Shown: in pieces, positions 17,463-26,251 of the stretch | Numbering within the stretch: position 1 is the first letter of the stretch | How the letters are laid out: the number at the start of each line of letters is the position of its first letter | Assembly (NCBI GenBank): GCA_947086895.1 | Contig: CAMUAR010000010.1 | Location: forward strand, 22,989 to 86,988 | DNA length: 64,000 bases | Direction: 5' to 3' | DNA from: an uncultured Lachnospiraceae bacterium | Lineage (GTDB): Bacteria; Bacillota; Clostridia; Lachnospirales; Lachnospiraceae | Notes under the pieces: generated by a model | The model's input: the letters and a program-made list of their open reading frames with translations, nothing else | Told to the model about the DNA's origin: nothing | Database searches by the model: none | Position numbers and translations under genes: made by a program

Positions 17463-18951
17463 AACGAAAGGAAATTGGCGGCGACTAGGAATAACCTTCC
17501 AGACAGACCAGTCGAACTATTTTTATGATACAGGAACACAAAAGGTATTTGCATGTGAGGAAAATGAGTTTTTTATTATGGAAAATATAATGCGGTATTC
17601 TGGGCTTTCTTTTCTTGCAGAAACAGGATTGCAGGAAAAAGAGTTACAAGAAGCGCTGGAAAGTATAAAATCTTTGGTTGAGAAAGAAAATATACTGCGC
17701 GCGCCGGTTTATCAAAAATTTTGTACCCAGGAAATAGAAAGAACAGAGGAAATCAGTATAAATCAAGTGATTTTAGAACTGACAGAACAATGTAATTTAA
17801 GATGCAGATACTGTATTTACGGCGATGGCAATGAGACTTTTCGGGATTTTTCCAGCAGAAGTATGACATGGGAAACGGCAAAAAAAGCGCTGGATTATGT
17901 TTTTGCACATAGTGAAGAAGATATTTCGATTACTTTTTACGGCGGAGAACCGTTGCTGCAGTTTGATTTGATGAAACAGTGTATCGACTACTCTGTGGAG
18001 ACAATGGGAAGCAGAAAGGAATTACATTTTGGATTTACAACAAACCTGACTTTAGTTACAAAGGAGATGGCAGAATATTTTGCTTCTCTAAAATCCTGCA
18101 GTATTGTGGGAAGTTTGGATGGACCGGAAGAAATACATAATGCAAATCGGATAATGTTAAATCAGGCTGGAAGTTTTGAAAAGGCGGTTCAAGGATTAAA
18201 ATTGCTTGTTGACTGCATGGGGCAGGACAGAGCAGGAAAAGTAATTTCAATCAATGCAGTATTGACACCGCCGTACAATTTAAATAAAATAGAACAGTTA
18301 AATCAGTTTTTCCGTTCGCTTTCCTGGCTTCCAGAGAAAATGACAATCAGAACTTCTTATGTGGAAATGCCAAGAAAGCAATCAGATATTGTACATTATG
18401 AAAAAGTGCCGGAAATCAAAGGCACGATGCAGAATAATGATGTGGTGGGATATTGGAAGCTGGAAAAAATACGTGATAAAAAAGAAGATGAAATTAAGTT
18501 TGGCATGGATAATGCAAATTTGATTCGGATACATCAGAGATTAATTACGGATGCTCCAATTCCGTTTTTAAAGCAGAATGGATGCTGTAATCCAGGAAAC
18601 AGAAGGCTTTATATTACCACACAGGGAAAATTTCAGGTCTGCGAACGGATTGGAAGGTCACCTGTAATTGGGGATATAGACTGCGGAATTAATATGGAAG
18701 CGATCGAGAAATATTATATTGACGAGTATGCAAAAGCTTCTATGCCGGATTGTTCTTCCTGCTGGGCATCACAGTTGTGTTCTTTATGTTACGCGGCATT
18801 TTACAGTGAAGATGGTATTGATATAAACAGAAAAAGAGAAGCGTGTGCGGCGCAGAAACATGTTATAAAAAACGACTTGATTTCTTATCATCAAATTTTA
18901 GAGTCAAATCCAGATTATATCGAGCAAAATTGTAATGTGGAAATGAAGTAA
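17452..18951 (+). CDS. Radical SAM/SPASM peptide maturase (CcpM-like)
   Basis: A 499-residue radical SAM enzyme. An N-terminal ~95 residues with PqqD/RRE-like strand-helix character precede the 4Fe-4S motif CNLRCRYC (Cys114, Cys118, Cys121), then ITFYGGEPLLQ and a TIM-barrel core. The C-terminal SPASM region is Cys-rich: NGCCNPGNR, FQVCERIG, PDCSSCWASQLCSLCYAAF and EACAAQK, enough for two auxiliary clusters. Such enzymes install thioether or related crosslinks in RiPP precursors. It overlaps the lipoprotein gene by 11 bases, so translation is coupled. The features match the class named Cys-rich peptide radical SAM maturase CcpM; the name is recalled, not searched. The likely substrate is the peptide at 14816. 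Confidence 0.85.
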   Translation: MNNKTKGNWRRLGITFQTDQSNYFYDTGTQKVFACEENEFFIMENIMRYSGLSFLAETGLQEKELQEALESIKSLVEKENILRAPVYQKFCTQEIERTEEISINQVILELTEQCNLRCRYCIYGDGNETFRDFSSRSMTWETAKKALDYVFAHSEEDISITFYGGEPLLQFDLMKQCIDYSVETMGSRKELHFGFTTNLTLVTKEMAEYFASLKSCSIVGSLDGPEEIHNANRIMLNQAGSFEKAVQGLKLLVDCMGQDRAGKVISINAVLTPPYNLNKIEQLNQFFRSLSWLPEKMTIRTSYVEMPRKQSDIVHYEKVPEIKGTMQNNDVVGYWKLEKIRDKKEDEIKFGMDNANLIRIHQRLITDAPIPFLKQNGCCNPGNRRLYITTQGKFQVCERIGRSPVIGDIDCGINMEAIEKYYIDEYAKASMPDCSSCWASQLCSLCYAAFYSEDGIDINRKREACAAQKHVIKNDLISYHQILESNPDYIEQNCNVEMK

Positions 18952-18954
18952 TTA

Positions 18955-19271
18955 TCAAGCAGAGAAAATTTTTATTCTTTTTTTGCGGCGGGTTCTTTCC
19001 AGAGTGAAATTAAGTTTGTCACTGATTACCCACATCCGTTCTTGTCCTGTATGTTTAAAACTGGAATTATAACGCTCACATTCTGTTCTAAGAGAGTATG
19101 TCCTTTTAAAAGATTTGCTGCCCTGGCCAACCGAAAGCCATAAATTTTTAGGGATGGTGATGCACTTTGTGCAGTCACGATGTTTTTTGCCATTGTAAAA
19201 GTTTTCGTGGTGGCAAGAACAATCCATATCGCAAGACTGGTCTCACATACTGGATTCCCTTGGGAGAAGTT
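18955..19271 (-). pseudogene. Transposase remnant, C-terminal part, frameshifted
   Basis: The minus-strand frame 19227-18955 reads as the end of a DDE-type transposase: a Cys-rich patch DCTKC, then LRTECERYNSSFKHTGQERMWV, the conserved tail seen in many such transposases. Just upstream, around 19228-19271, a neighbouring frame encodes QGNPVCETSLA, which looks like the preceding part of the same protein, so at least one frameshift is present. The N-terminal catalytic region is absent. It points against the surrounding operon and separates the maturase gene from the ATPase and permease genes. Confidence 0.65.
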
Positions 19272-19320
19272 TTGGTTTTTTGGAAAAGCATAAAGATAAG
19301 AAAAAAATGGGAGGTTTGTA

Positions 19321-20286
19321 ATGGATAAATTATTTATAAGCAGATTAGAAATCAAAAAAGTCAGGCATTTAAGGGATATCACTATTCCATTGTCAGAACA
19401 AAGGGCGAAACACTTAATCTTGACAGGAAAGAATGGAAGTGGAAAGACAAGTGTGACCAAGGCTTTGGCGAGGTATCTGAATAAAATTTATATCGGTGAA
19501 AGAGAGCAAGCTTTTAGAAATTGCCAAAAAGAGCTGGATATAAAACTTAATAATAACATTGACAAAATCCCGGAATTGGCAGAGAAACATCACTATATTT
19601 TAGCGTACTATGAGGCGGACAGGTTCTTTTGTGCAGAAAAACCTAAGCATGTCGAAAAAGTGGAACTAAAAAATTATTATGCATTGACAGAATTTCCGCG
19701 CAGTGATTTTGTGAAATATTTGTTGGATTTGAAAATGACCGAGGCACTGGCAAGAAATAATAATAAGATCCAAAAAGCCGATGAGATTAAGGACTGGTTT
19801 ACAGAATTGGAACAAATGTTGAAACAGATATTTGATGATGAAACCATCAAGATGGAATTTGACGAAGATACTTTTGAATTTCACATTTTGCAGCAGGGAA
19901 AAGAGCCTTTTGATTTTTTTACTTTATCTCGCGGTTATCAGGCAGTACTGGATATTATGATGCGGATGCAGTATAAGGCACAGCGTTCGTTCCATTTTAA
20001 TCTTCCGGGAATTGTAATCATTGATGAAATTGAGACGCATCTTCATTTGGAATTACAGAGAACTATTTTACCATTTTTGACGACATTTTTTCCGAATATA
20101 CAATTTATTGTAACGTCTCATTCTCCGTTTACATTAAACGGCATAGAAAATGTTGTGATTTATGATTTGGAAAATCATACCTTGGTAGATCATGGATTGA
20201 GTGATGTGCCATATAATGGCATCGTGGAGGGATATTTTAGAGTTGACAGATTGGATTGTATGCATGGCAGCGACTTTTTCTGGTGA
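19321..20286 (+). CDS. AAA/ABC-type ATPase, C-terminus apparently shortened
   Basis: A 321-residue SMC/OLD-like ATPase of the AAA_15/AAA_21 type: Walker A GKNGSGKTS (about residues 39-47), a signature-like TLSRGYQAVLDI, Walker B IVIIDEIETHLH and the switch region FIVTSHSPF. After the conserved EGYFRVD the protein stops with DRLDCMHGSDFFW. Relatives I recall continue for roughly another 80-100 residues, so it is probably truncated or refolded at the end. It has a good GGAGG site and its own 369-base upstream gap. It is not the ATPase of the adjacent importer, because it lacks the MalK-type C-terminal domain and importer spacing. Stand-alone ATPases of this type often act in defence or toxin systems; no partner nuclease is visible. 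Confidence 0.7.
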   Translation: MDKLFISRLEIKKVRHLRDITIPLSEQRAKHLILTGKNGSGKTSVTKALARYLNKIYIGEREQAFRNCQKELDIKLNNNIDKIPELAEKHHYILAYYEADRFFCAEKPKHVEKVELKNYYALTEFPRSDFVKYLLDLKMTEALARNNNKIQKADEIKDWFTELEQMLKQIFDDETIKMEFDEDTFEFHILQQGKEPFDFFTLSRGYQAVLDIMMRMQYKAQRSFHFNLPGIVIIDEIETHLHLELQRTILPFLTTFFPNIQFIVTSHSPFTLNGIENVVIYDLENHTLVDHGLSDVPYNGIVEGYFRVDRLDCMHGSDFFW

Positions 20287-20299
20287 AGATGCTTCTTTG

Positions 20300-20332
20300 A
20301 GGAGTGCATAAACCGATTTGTGATGCACTCCT
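20300..20332. repeat. Inverted repeat after the ATPase gene
   Basis: AGGAGTGCAT (20300-20309) and ATGCACTCCT (20323-20332) are exact reverse complements around 13 bases, and flanking CTTCTTTG and TTTGAAGAAG partly extend the pairing. There is no U-run, so it is a stem-loop of uncertain role or a scar of the truncation. Confidence 0.5.
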
Positions 20333-20480
20333 TTGAAGAAGTACTATAGGTTATTACTATAAATTTTGAGTGATAAAGAGGTTTGTCATGCTTCGTAAAA
20401 CTGTATAAATACAGAAGATATAGAGTTTTGCACATTAACCATAAATATATTGTAGTAGAGAGGAGTTTTTTTGGAAATTT

Positions 20481-21434
20481 ATGAGAAAAAATAATGGAAA
20501 GAAAGATTCCAGCAAAGAAAATAGAAAAAGAGAACCCGATGAAAAAACAGGAAAAAGACAAAAAACAGAACAATATAAAAAGAAAAAAAATAAATTCCAA
20601 AAAGAATTATTGTTTTTGCTGCCAAGTTTGATTGGGGTGGCAGTTTTTTATTTTATTCCATTCTGTGATGTTTTTTTGCGTTCTTTCCGACCGGAATTTG
20701 GCGGAGGATTTTCCGGGCTTGAAAATTATAAGGCGGTTCTTGAAAATAAGGCGTTTGGGATTGCGGTAAAAAATACCGCCAAATTTGTGGCAATCTATAT
20801 TCCTGCGCTGCTGCTTTTTTCTCTTATGCTTGCGGTGGTGATGGATTATTTAAAAGAAAAACAAAAGCTGTACAAAAAGATTTTTTTACTTCCGATGGCG
20901 ATTCCCGTCGCGTCGCTTGTATTGATCTGGAAAGTATTTTTCGGGCAGTTTGGTCTTATCAATCGAATTCTTGAATGTTTTGGGATAACAGGGCCAGATT
21001 ATTTTCATACTTCGTTTGCATTTCTTGTACTTGGCATCACCTATTTATGGCGAAATTTTGGGTATGATATGCTTTTGTGGAAAACGGGCATTGATGCGAT
21101 TGATTCTGATTTATATGAAGCGGCGGCGTTAGACGGTGCGGGCTTTTTAAAACGGTTTTGGTATATTACGCTCCCGCAGTTAAAAGAAATGGGTTTTGTG
21201 ATCGTTGTGATTTCCGTGATCAATTCGTTTAAAGTGTTCCGGGAAGCGTACCTGATCGGCGGGGATTATCCTAATCAGAGCATTTATATGCTTCAGCATT
21301 TGTTTAATAATTGGTTTGTGCGGTTAGAACTTGGGAAATTGACGGCAGCAGCAATTATGTTAGCGGTTGTAGTGATTCTTTTTGTTGCGGGAATGGAACG
21401 TATTCTGGCGCCAAAAGACAGGAAAAGAATTTAA
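20481..21434 (+). CDS. MalF-type ABC transporter permease
   Basis: A 317-residue integral membrane protein with a highly basic 35-residue cytoplasmic N-terminus, six predicted membrane segments, and the inner-membrane permease motif EAAALDGAG, the EAA loop that contacts the ATPase. This is the UgpA/MalF type of carbohydrate importer permease (BPD_transp_1). No ATP-binding subunit is encoded nearby, which is common in Firmicutes where one MsmK-type ATPase serves many importers. It is followed by the partner permease and by a small membrane adaptor. Its placement in a RiPP operon leaves the real substrate open: a sugar, the processed peptide or a signal. Confidence 0.85.
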   Translation: MRKNNGKKDSSKENRKREPDEKTGKRQKTEQYKKKKNKFQKELLFLLPSLIGVAVFYFIPFCDVFLRSFRPEFGGGFSGLENYKAVLENKAFGIAVKNTAKFVAIYIPALLLFSLMLAVVMDYLKEKQKLYKKIFLLPMAIPVASLVLIWKVFFGQFGLINRILECFGITGPDYFHTSFAFLVLGITYLWRNFGYDMLLWKTGIDAIDSDLYEAAALDGAGFLKRFWYITLPQLKEMGFVIVVISVINSFKVFREAYLIGGDYPNQSIYMLQHLFNNWFVRLELGKLTAAAIMLAVVVILFVAGMERILAPKDRKRI

Positions 21435-21619
21435 CAAGAAAGGCTGTAGTGCATCAAAAAATATATTTTTTACATATCTAATATAGATGATTTGGACAGA
21501 GCCTGTTTTAAAGAATCAGGTGTTTTGTGAAACAGCAAAAATCTTACAGTTTGCTCAAATTTTATCACAAGCAGACCTGTAATATGTATGGGTATAAATA
21601 TGGGAAGGGATTTTTTAAA

Positions 21620-22456
21620 ATGAAGAAACTGATTCAATTATGTATGGTGTTTCTGGCACTGATTATTTTTGCGCCGATTTGTATTACCATAATTCACTCT
21701 TTTATGGGAATGCGTGAGCTGGAATTAAATATTGGGGGAATTATTGGCAGCTCGAAAAAGCCTGTGGCAATTTCATTGCTTCCTTCTTACCCAACGTTAA
21801 AAAACTATAAAGAGCTGCTGCTTTACTCGCAGGATTTTTATAGAATGTTCTGGAATTCTGTGCGGCAGTCCGTGCCGGCCGTTTTTGGACAGATTGTAGT
21901 GGCAGCGCCCGCGGCTTTTGTTATGGCAAAATACGAGTTTCGCGGCAAGCGCGTTTTATTCTGGATTTATCTTGTAGCAATGCTAATGCCTTTTCAGGTA
22001 CTGATGGTGTCAGAATATTTGGTTTTAATGAAGTTATCTGTAATCAACACGCACTGGGCAATTATTTTGCCAGCAGTTTTTGGAACATATCCGGTTTTTA
22101 TTTTGACAAAGGTATTTCTCAATATTCCAGACGAAGTGATGGAAGCCGCGAGAATTGACGGGGCGGGCAGTTTTACCTTGTTGAGAAAAATTGTGCTGCC
22201 GATTGGCAAAGGAGGAATTATAGCAGTTGCAGTGCTGGATTTTCTGGAATGCATCAACAGCATCGAGGCGCCGCTTGTATTTTTAAAAGATAAATCTCTG
22301 CTGCCGCTGTCCTTATTTTTCCCGGAAGTTTCTCTCTACAATGCAGGGGCAGTATTTGCCGCGTCAGTTGTAATTATGATACCAGCAGTTTTAATATTTG
22401 TTCTTGGAGATGAACATTTGGAAACGGGATTTCAGGCGTTTCAGGTAAAGGGATAA
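21620..22456 (+). CDS. MalG-type ABC transporter permease
   Basis: A 278-residue permease of the UgpE/MalG type with six membrane segments and the EAA loop VMEAARIDGAGSF. The start at ATG 21620 gives a normal N-terminus (MKKLIQLCMVFLALIIF); an in-frame GTG at 21527 would add 31 residues without a clear role. A GGGAAGGG stretch lies about 10 bases upstream of 21620. It forms a heterodimer with the product of 20481-21434. An extra segment between TM1 and TM2 (GIIGSSKKPVAISLLPSYPTL) is typical of carbohydrate permeases. The gap before it (21435-21619) has no other gene. Confidence 0.85.
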   Translation: MKKLIQLCMVFLALIIFAPICITIIHSFMGMRELELNIGGIIGSSKKPVAISLLPSYPTLKNYKELLLYSQDFYRMFWNSVRQSVPAVFGQIVVAAPAAFVMAKYEFRGKRVLFWIYLVAMLMPFQVLMVSEYLVLMKLSVINTHWAIILPAVFGTYPVFILTKVFLNIPDEVMEAARIDGAGSFTLLRKIVLPIGKGGIIAVAVLDFLECINSIEAPLVFLKDKSLLPLSLFFPEVSLYNAGAVFAASVVIMIPAVLIFVLGDEHLETGFQAFQVKG

Positions 22457-22474
22457 ATTTGAGGGAGGATTTTT

Positions 22475-23170
22475 ATGAAAAAGAAAACAAAAAAGCCGAT
22501 TTATATATTGCTGGCAGTCTTTTTCATTGCGATGGCAGTGATGACAGAGGTGTCACGAATTATCAATAAGTCCCATATTCCAGTGGTGGACACGCAGACA
22601 CCAAGAAGAGGAAAGTTGGAGCTGGAAGCTCTCGGAAGAGGTGTTGTCAAATTTGGGATGATCTCGAATCAAGGGATTTTGGAGGAAATGCCAAATCAGG
22701 ATTTATATTATGTTGAAGGATACTTTTTTGAAAAAGATTATGTGGCGAACGTCCAGACGGGCAGCGAGATTTTGCTCTCGGTTGGCGGGAATGAATTAAG
22801 GGGAATTCTTGCCGCGAAAATGTATAATTATCGCGAGGATACAACAGATGTTCTGATTTTGCTGCCGGAGGGAAGTACATACACAGCCGGGGAAGAAGTG
22901 GAATTTGCAGCGGAAAAAGCAAAAGTAACCTATCCCTGCACAATGGCAAGAGAACTGGTCTATGAGGAGGACGGAAATACTTATATTTATCTTTTGCAGG
23001 AGCGTGACAGTATTACCGGAAATATTACAATCGCCGTAAAAACGCAGATTCATATTGTGGCAGCAAATGCGGTGGCAGTTGCAGTTTCCGAGGAATTTGA
23101 TTCAAGCACGAAAGTAATTTCCAAAGGAGCAGAACTGGAAGATGGGATGAGAGTGAGGGAAAGGGAGTAA
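22475..23170 (+). CDS. Small HlyD-like membrane adaptor protein
   Basis: A 231-residue protein with one N-terminal membrane anchor (YILLAVFFIAMAVMT, about residues 10-24) and an extracytoplasmic beta-rich region. The C-terminal third (CTMARELVYEEDGNTYIYLLQERDS..., then VISKGAELEDGMRVR) reads like the beta-barrel and membrane-proximal end of a periplasmic adaptor or HlyD protein. The usual coiled-coil hairpin and lipoyl half are much reduced. It starts 18 bases after the permease gene behind GAGGGAGG. Adaptors normally serve exporters, so its presence with importer-type permeases is odd and suggests a transport complex specific to this peptide system. Confidence 0.55.
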   Translation: MKKKTKKPIYILLAVFFIAMAVMTEVSRIINKSHIPVVDTQTPRRGKLELEALGRGVVKFGMISNQGILEEMPNQDLYYVEGYFFEKDYVANVQTGSEILLSVGGNELRGILAAKMYNYREDTTDVLILLPEGSTYTAGEEVEFAAEKAKVTYPCTMARELVYEEDGNTYIYLLQERDSITGNITIAVKTQIHIVAANAVAVAVSEEFDSSTKVISKGAELEDGMRVRERE

Positions 23171-23288
23171 AAGACAAAAATTTTTGGGAAAACAAGCATA
23201 AATTCTGAATAGAAGGTAGATTGATAAAACAGCAAAATAATTTTAGATTTTTGCGGCAGGAAGTTCTCCAAAAAGGAGCAGAAATTTT

Positions 23289-25862
23289 ATGAATATTACA
23301 AATTGTAAGGTAAATCATTTGACAAATCCGCTGGGATATGCGATGAAGCGCACTGTTTTTTCCTGGACGGTAGAAGGGGCGAAAGGAAAAAAACAGAAGG
23401 AGGCGCGGGTTCTTGTAAAAACAGGAGAAGAAATTACTGCTGATACTGGCTGGAAGGAACTTGACAGCCTTGCTGCGCCGGTGGAGATTTCTTTGTATCC
23501 ATATACGCGCTACACTTGGACAATCACTGTTCGCACCGATGCAGGCGAAGAAGCAGAGAGTGCAGAAAATTGGTTTGAGACAGGCAAAATGGGGGAGGAA
23601 TGGCAGGCGAAATGGATTGGCTGCGACGGTGTACCAGAGCGTCATCCAATTTTCTTTAAAGAAATTTTACCACAAAAAAAAGTAGCTTCGGCGCGCCTGT
23701 ATGTGTGCGGGCTGGGGCTGTATGAGGCAGCCTGGAACGGGGAGAAAATCGGGGAGGAATACTTAGCACCATACTGCAATAATTATAATGCATGGGTGCA
23801 ATATCAGACATACAATGTGACCAAACAGTTACAGGAAAAAGGCGTTCTTTCTGTAATGCTTGGAAACGGCTGGTACAACGGACGTTTTGGATATGATGAG
23901 AAAAACAGGAAACCGTACTATGGCGATGGTTTAAAACTTTTGGCAGAATTGTGTATCTGTTATGATGATGGAACAAAAGAGATAATAGGGACGGACGAAA
24001 GCTGGAAACTTACATGGTCTGCAATTACATTTTCCAATATTTATGACGGGGAACATCGTGATGATACACTGCTTATAACAAAAGATATTGCAGAATTTAA
24101 AAACAGCATACAGTTAAATACTGACTTAGAATTAAATAATACAGAAGAATCTTGTAATAAAATATTTCAAGCCTGCCTTGTCACGCCGCCAAAGGGGCGT
24201 CTGACCGAGCGTTACAGCACTCCGATTACTGTGCGGGAGGAATTACCAGTACAGGAAATTATTCGTACACCAGCAGGAGAAACAGTACTTGATTTAGGGC
24301 AGAACTTAACCGGAATTTTCCGCTTGAAGGTTGATGTACCTAAGGGGCAGGAAGTAAGACTTTTGTTTGGCGAGGTTTTGCAGAATAAAAACTTTTACCG
24401 CGACAATCTGCGCAGTGCAAAGGCAGAATATATTTATAAATCTGCCGGAAAACCAGTGATTCTTTTGCCAAGGTTTACATTTTACGGCTACCGCTATGTA
24501 AAGATCGAAGGGATTTCAAACATTCAAAAAGAAGATTTCACCGCGCTTGTGTTATATTCTGAGATTCCGAAAATCGGAAATCTTGTAACAGGAAATGCTT
24601 TGGTCAACCGGCTGATTTTAAATGTGGAATGGGGGCAGAAGGGAAATTTTCTTGATGTTCCGACCGACTGCCCGCAGAGAGATGAACGGATGGGATGGAC
24701 GGGCGACGCTCAGGTGTTTGCGCGGACAGCAAGTTATTTAAGGGATTGTTATGCTTTTTATGCAAAGTATCTTTATGATATGGCAAAAGAACAGGAAACT
24801 CATGCGGGCGAAGTGCCAAATGTAGTTCCATCGTTTGGCACTGGGTTTGGAGATTTTTGGGGTTCTTCCGCAGCATGGGGGGACGCTGCCTGCGTGATTC
24901 CATGGGTCTGCTATGAGTTTTCCGGCGATACTTCTATTTTAGAAGATCAGTATGAAAGTATGCGCGGCTGGGTGGAATTTATCCGGCGTGTGGACGGGAA
25001 GGATCATGGCTGGCGCAGACATTTTCATTTTGGGGACTGGCTGGCGCTGGACGCAGGAAATAAAAATGATCTTCGGGGCGGTACGGATGTAGGCTATGTC
25101 GCTGACGCAATGTATTACCGCTGTGTGTTGCTGCTTGTGAAAGCGGCAAATGTTCTTGGAAAGAAGCAGGATGAAAAACAGTATCAGATATTGGCGGAAC
25201 AGGTGCTTGACGGAATCCGGCAGGAATATTTTACCCCGTTAGGTCGGTGTGCCGTGCCGACGCAGACAGGGCTTGTGCTGGCAGCAGCATTACATCTTGG
25301 CGAAAACCAAAAGAGGTCGGAGGAAGCTTTGATACAGCGTATGGAAGCAGATGAGAAACGCTTAAAAACCGGGTTTGTAGGAACACCGATGCTCTGCCCG
25401 ACACTGACCGCAGCAGGGCGGGAAGACCTTGCATTTTCTTTGCTTTTAAATGAAGAGTATCCGGGCTGGCTCTACGAGGTAAAGCTTGGGGCTACCACAA
25501 TCTGGGAGCGGTGGAACAGTCTGCTTGCCGACGGTTCAATCTCCGATACTGGAATGAACAGTTTAAATCATTACGCTTATGGTTCAATTGCAGAATGGAT
25601 CTGTCAGGATGTAGCAGGATTGTCTGCTCTTGCACCGGGTTTTCGCAGGGCAGAGCTTCGTCCGCATTTTTGCGAGGAGCTGAAAAAAGTGGAGTTTACA
25701 TACAATTCTGCCGCGGGAACATGGTATGTGTCATGGGAAATTTTAGAAAACGGCAAGAAAAATTATCGCTGTGTTGTGCCGTTTGGATGCAGCGCGGTTC
25801 TTGCGCTTCCAGGAGAATCCGAGAGAGAACTTGAGACAGGCGAGTATAAATTTACATGGTAG
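23289..25862 (+). CDS. Alpha-L-rhamnosidase, GH78 family
   Basis: An 857-residue intracellular enzyme with the GH78 domain order: an N-terminal fibronectin-like domain, the Bac_rhamnosid_N lectin-like domain, a concanavalin-like domain, and an (alpha/alpha)6 catalytic barrel marked by DVPTDCPQRDERMGW (coded near 24653-24697), which carries the acid catalyst region. A C-terminal beta-sandwich completes it. Length fits the family (850-1000). It removes terminal alpha-L-rhamnose from plant polysaccharides or glycosides. No signal peptide, so oligosaccharides must be imported first; the permeases just upstream could do this, though they lie in the RiPP operon. The gap from 23171 to 23288 shows no terminator, so readthrough is possible. 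Confidence 0.93.
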   Translation: MNITNCKVNHLTNPLGYAMKRTVFSWTVEGAKGKKQKEARVLVKTGEEITADTGWKELDSLAAPVEISLYPYTRYTWTITVRTDAGEEAESAENWFETGKMGEEWQAKWIGCDGVPERHPIFFKEILPQKKVASARLYVCGLGLYEAAWNGEKIGEEYLAPYCNNYNAWVQYQTYNVTKQLQEKGVLSVMLGNGWYNGRFGYDEKNRKPYYGDGLKLLAELCICYDDGTKEIIGTDESWKLTWSAITFSNIYDGEHRDDTLLITKDIAEFKNSIQLNTDLELNNTEESCNKIFQACLVTPPKGRLTERYSTPITVREELPVQEIIRTPAGETVLDLGQNLTGIFRLKVDVPKGQEVRLLFGEVLQNKNFYRDNLRSAKAEYIYKSAGKPVILLPRFTFYGYRYVKIEGISNIQKEDFTALVLYSEIPKIGNLVTGNALVNRLILNVEWGQKGNFLDVPTDCPQRDERMGWTGDAQVFARTASYLRDCYAFYAKYLYDMAKEQETHAGEVPNVVPSFGTGFGDFWGSSAAWGDAACVIPWVCYEFSGDTSILEDQYESMRGWVEFIRRVDGKDHGWRRHFHFGDWLALDAGNKNDLRGGTDVGYVADAMYYRCVLLLVKAANVLGKKQDEKQYQILAEQVLDGIRQEYFTPLGRCAVPTQTGLVLAAALHLGENQKRSEEALIQRMEADEKRLKTGFVGTPMLCPTLTAAGREDLAFSLLLNEEYPGWLYEVKLGATTIWERWNSLLADGSISDTGMNSLNHYAYGSIAEWICQDVAGLSALAPGFRRAELRPHFCEELKKVEFTYNSAAGTWYVSWEILENGKKNYRCVVPFGCSAVLALPGESERELETGEYKFTW

Positions 25863-25895
25863 TTGTATTTTGATTTCTTTGTATCCGCAAAATGT

Positions 25896-25985
25896 AAAAA
25901 AGCTGCTGCAGAATGATGTTTTTACAAAATATAGTATTAAATTTTACTGTATATTGTAGAAAATTTGTAACAGCTTTTTTTATTT
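25896..25985 (+). terminator. Terminator after the rhamnosidase gene
   Basis: AAAAAAGCTG (25896-25905) pairs with CAGCTTTTTT (25971-25980), with a long AT-rich loop and a T-run. The 25863-26251 gap otherwise holds only AT-rich sequence with no gene or strong promoter that I can defend. Confidence 0.55.
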
Positions 25986-26251
25986 TTCAAAAAATAAATC
26001 GAAAAAATCTTTTTGCAAATGGACAGTTTTATGATTTGGTTAAGATTATCCAGACAAAGGAAAGAATGTCTATGGAATCCAAAAAAGTTTTATGTTAATA
26101 TCAGGATAGCAGTAAAAAAACAATCTATGGTAAAAGAAATATTCTAATTTACCAGATAAATCAGATATTTTTCATTAAGAATATATCTGAAAAGTATCTT
26201 TTAAACATGTTAATAAAAAACCATTGAAAGATGGCAGAATGGGAGGTAACA

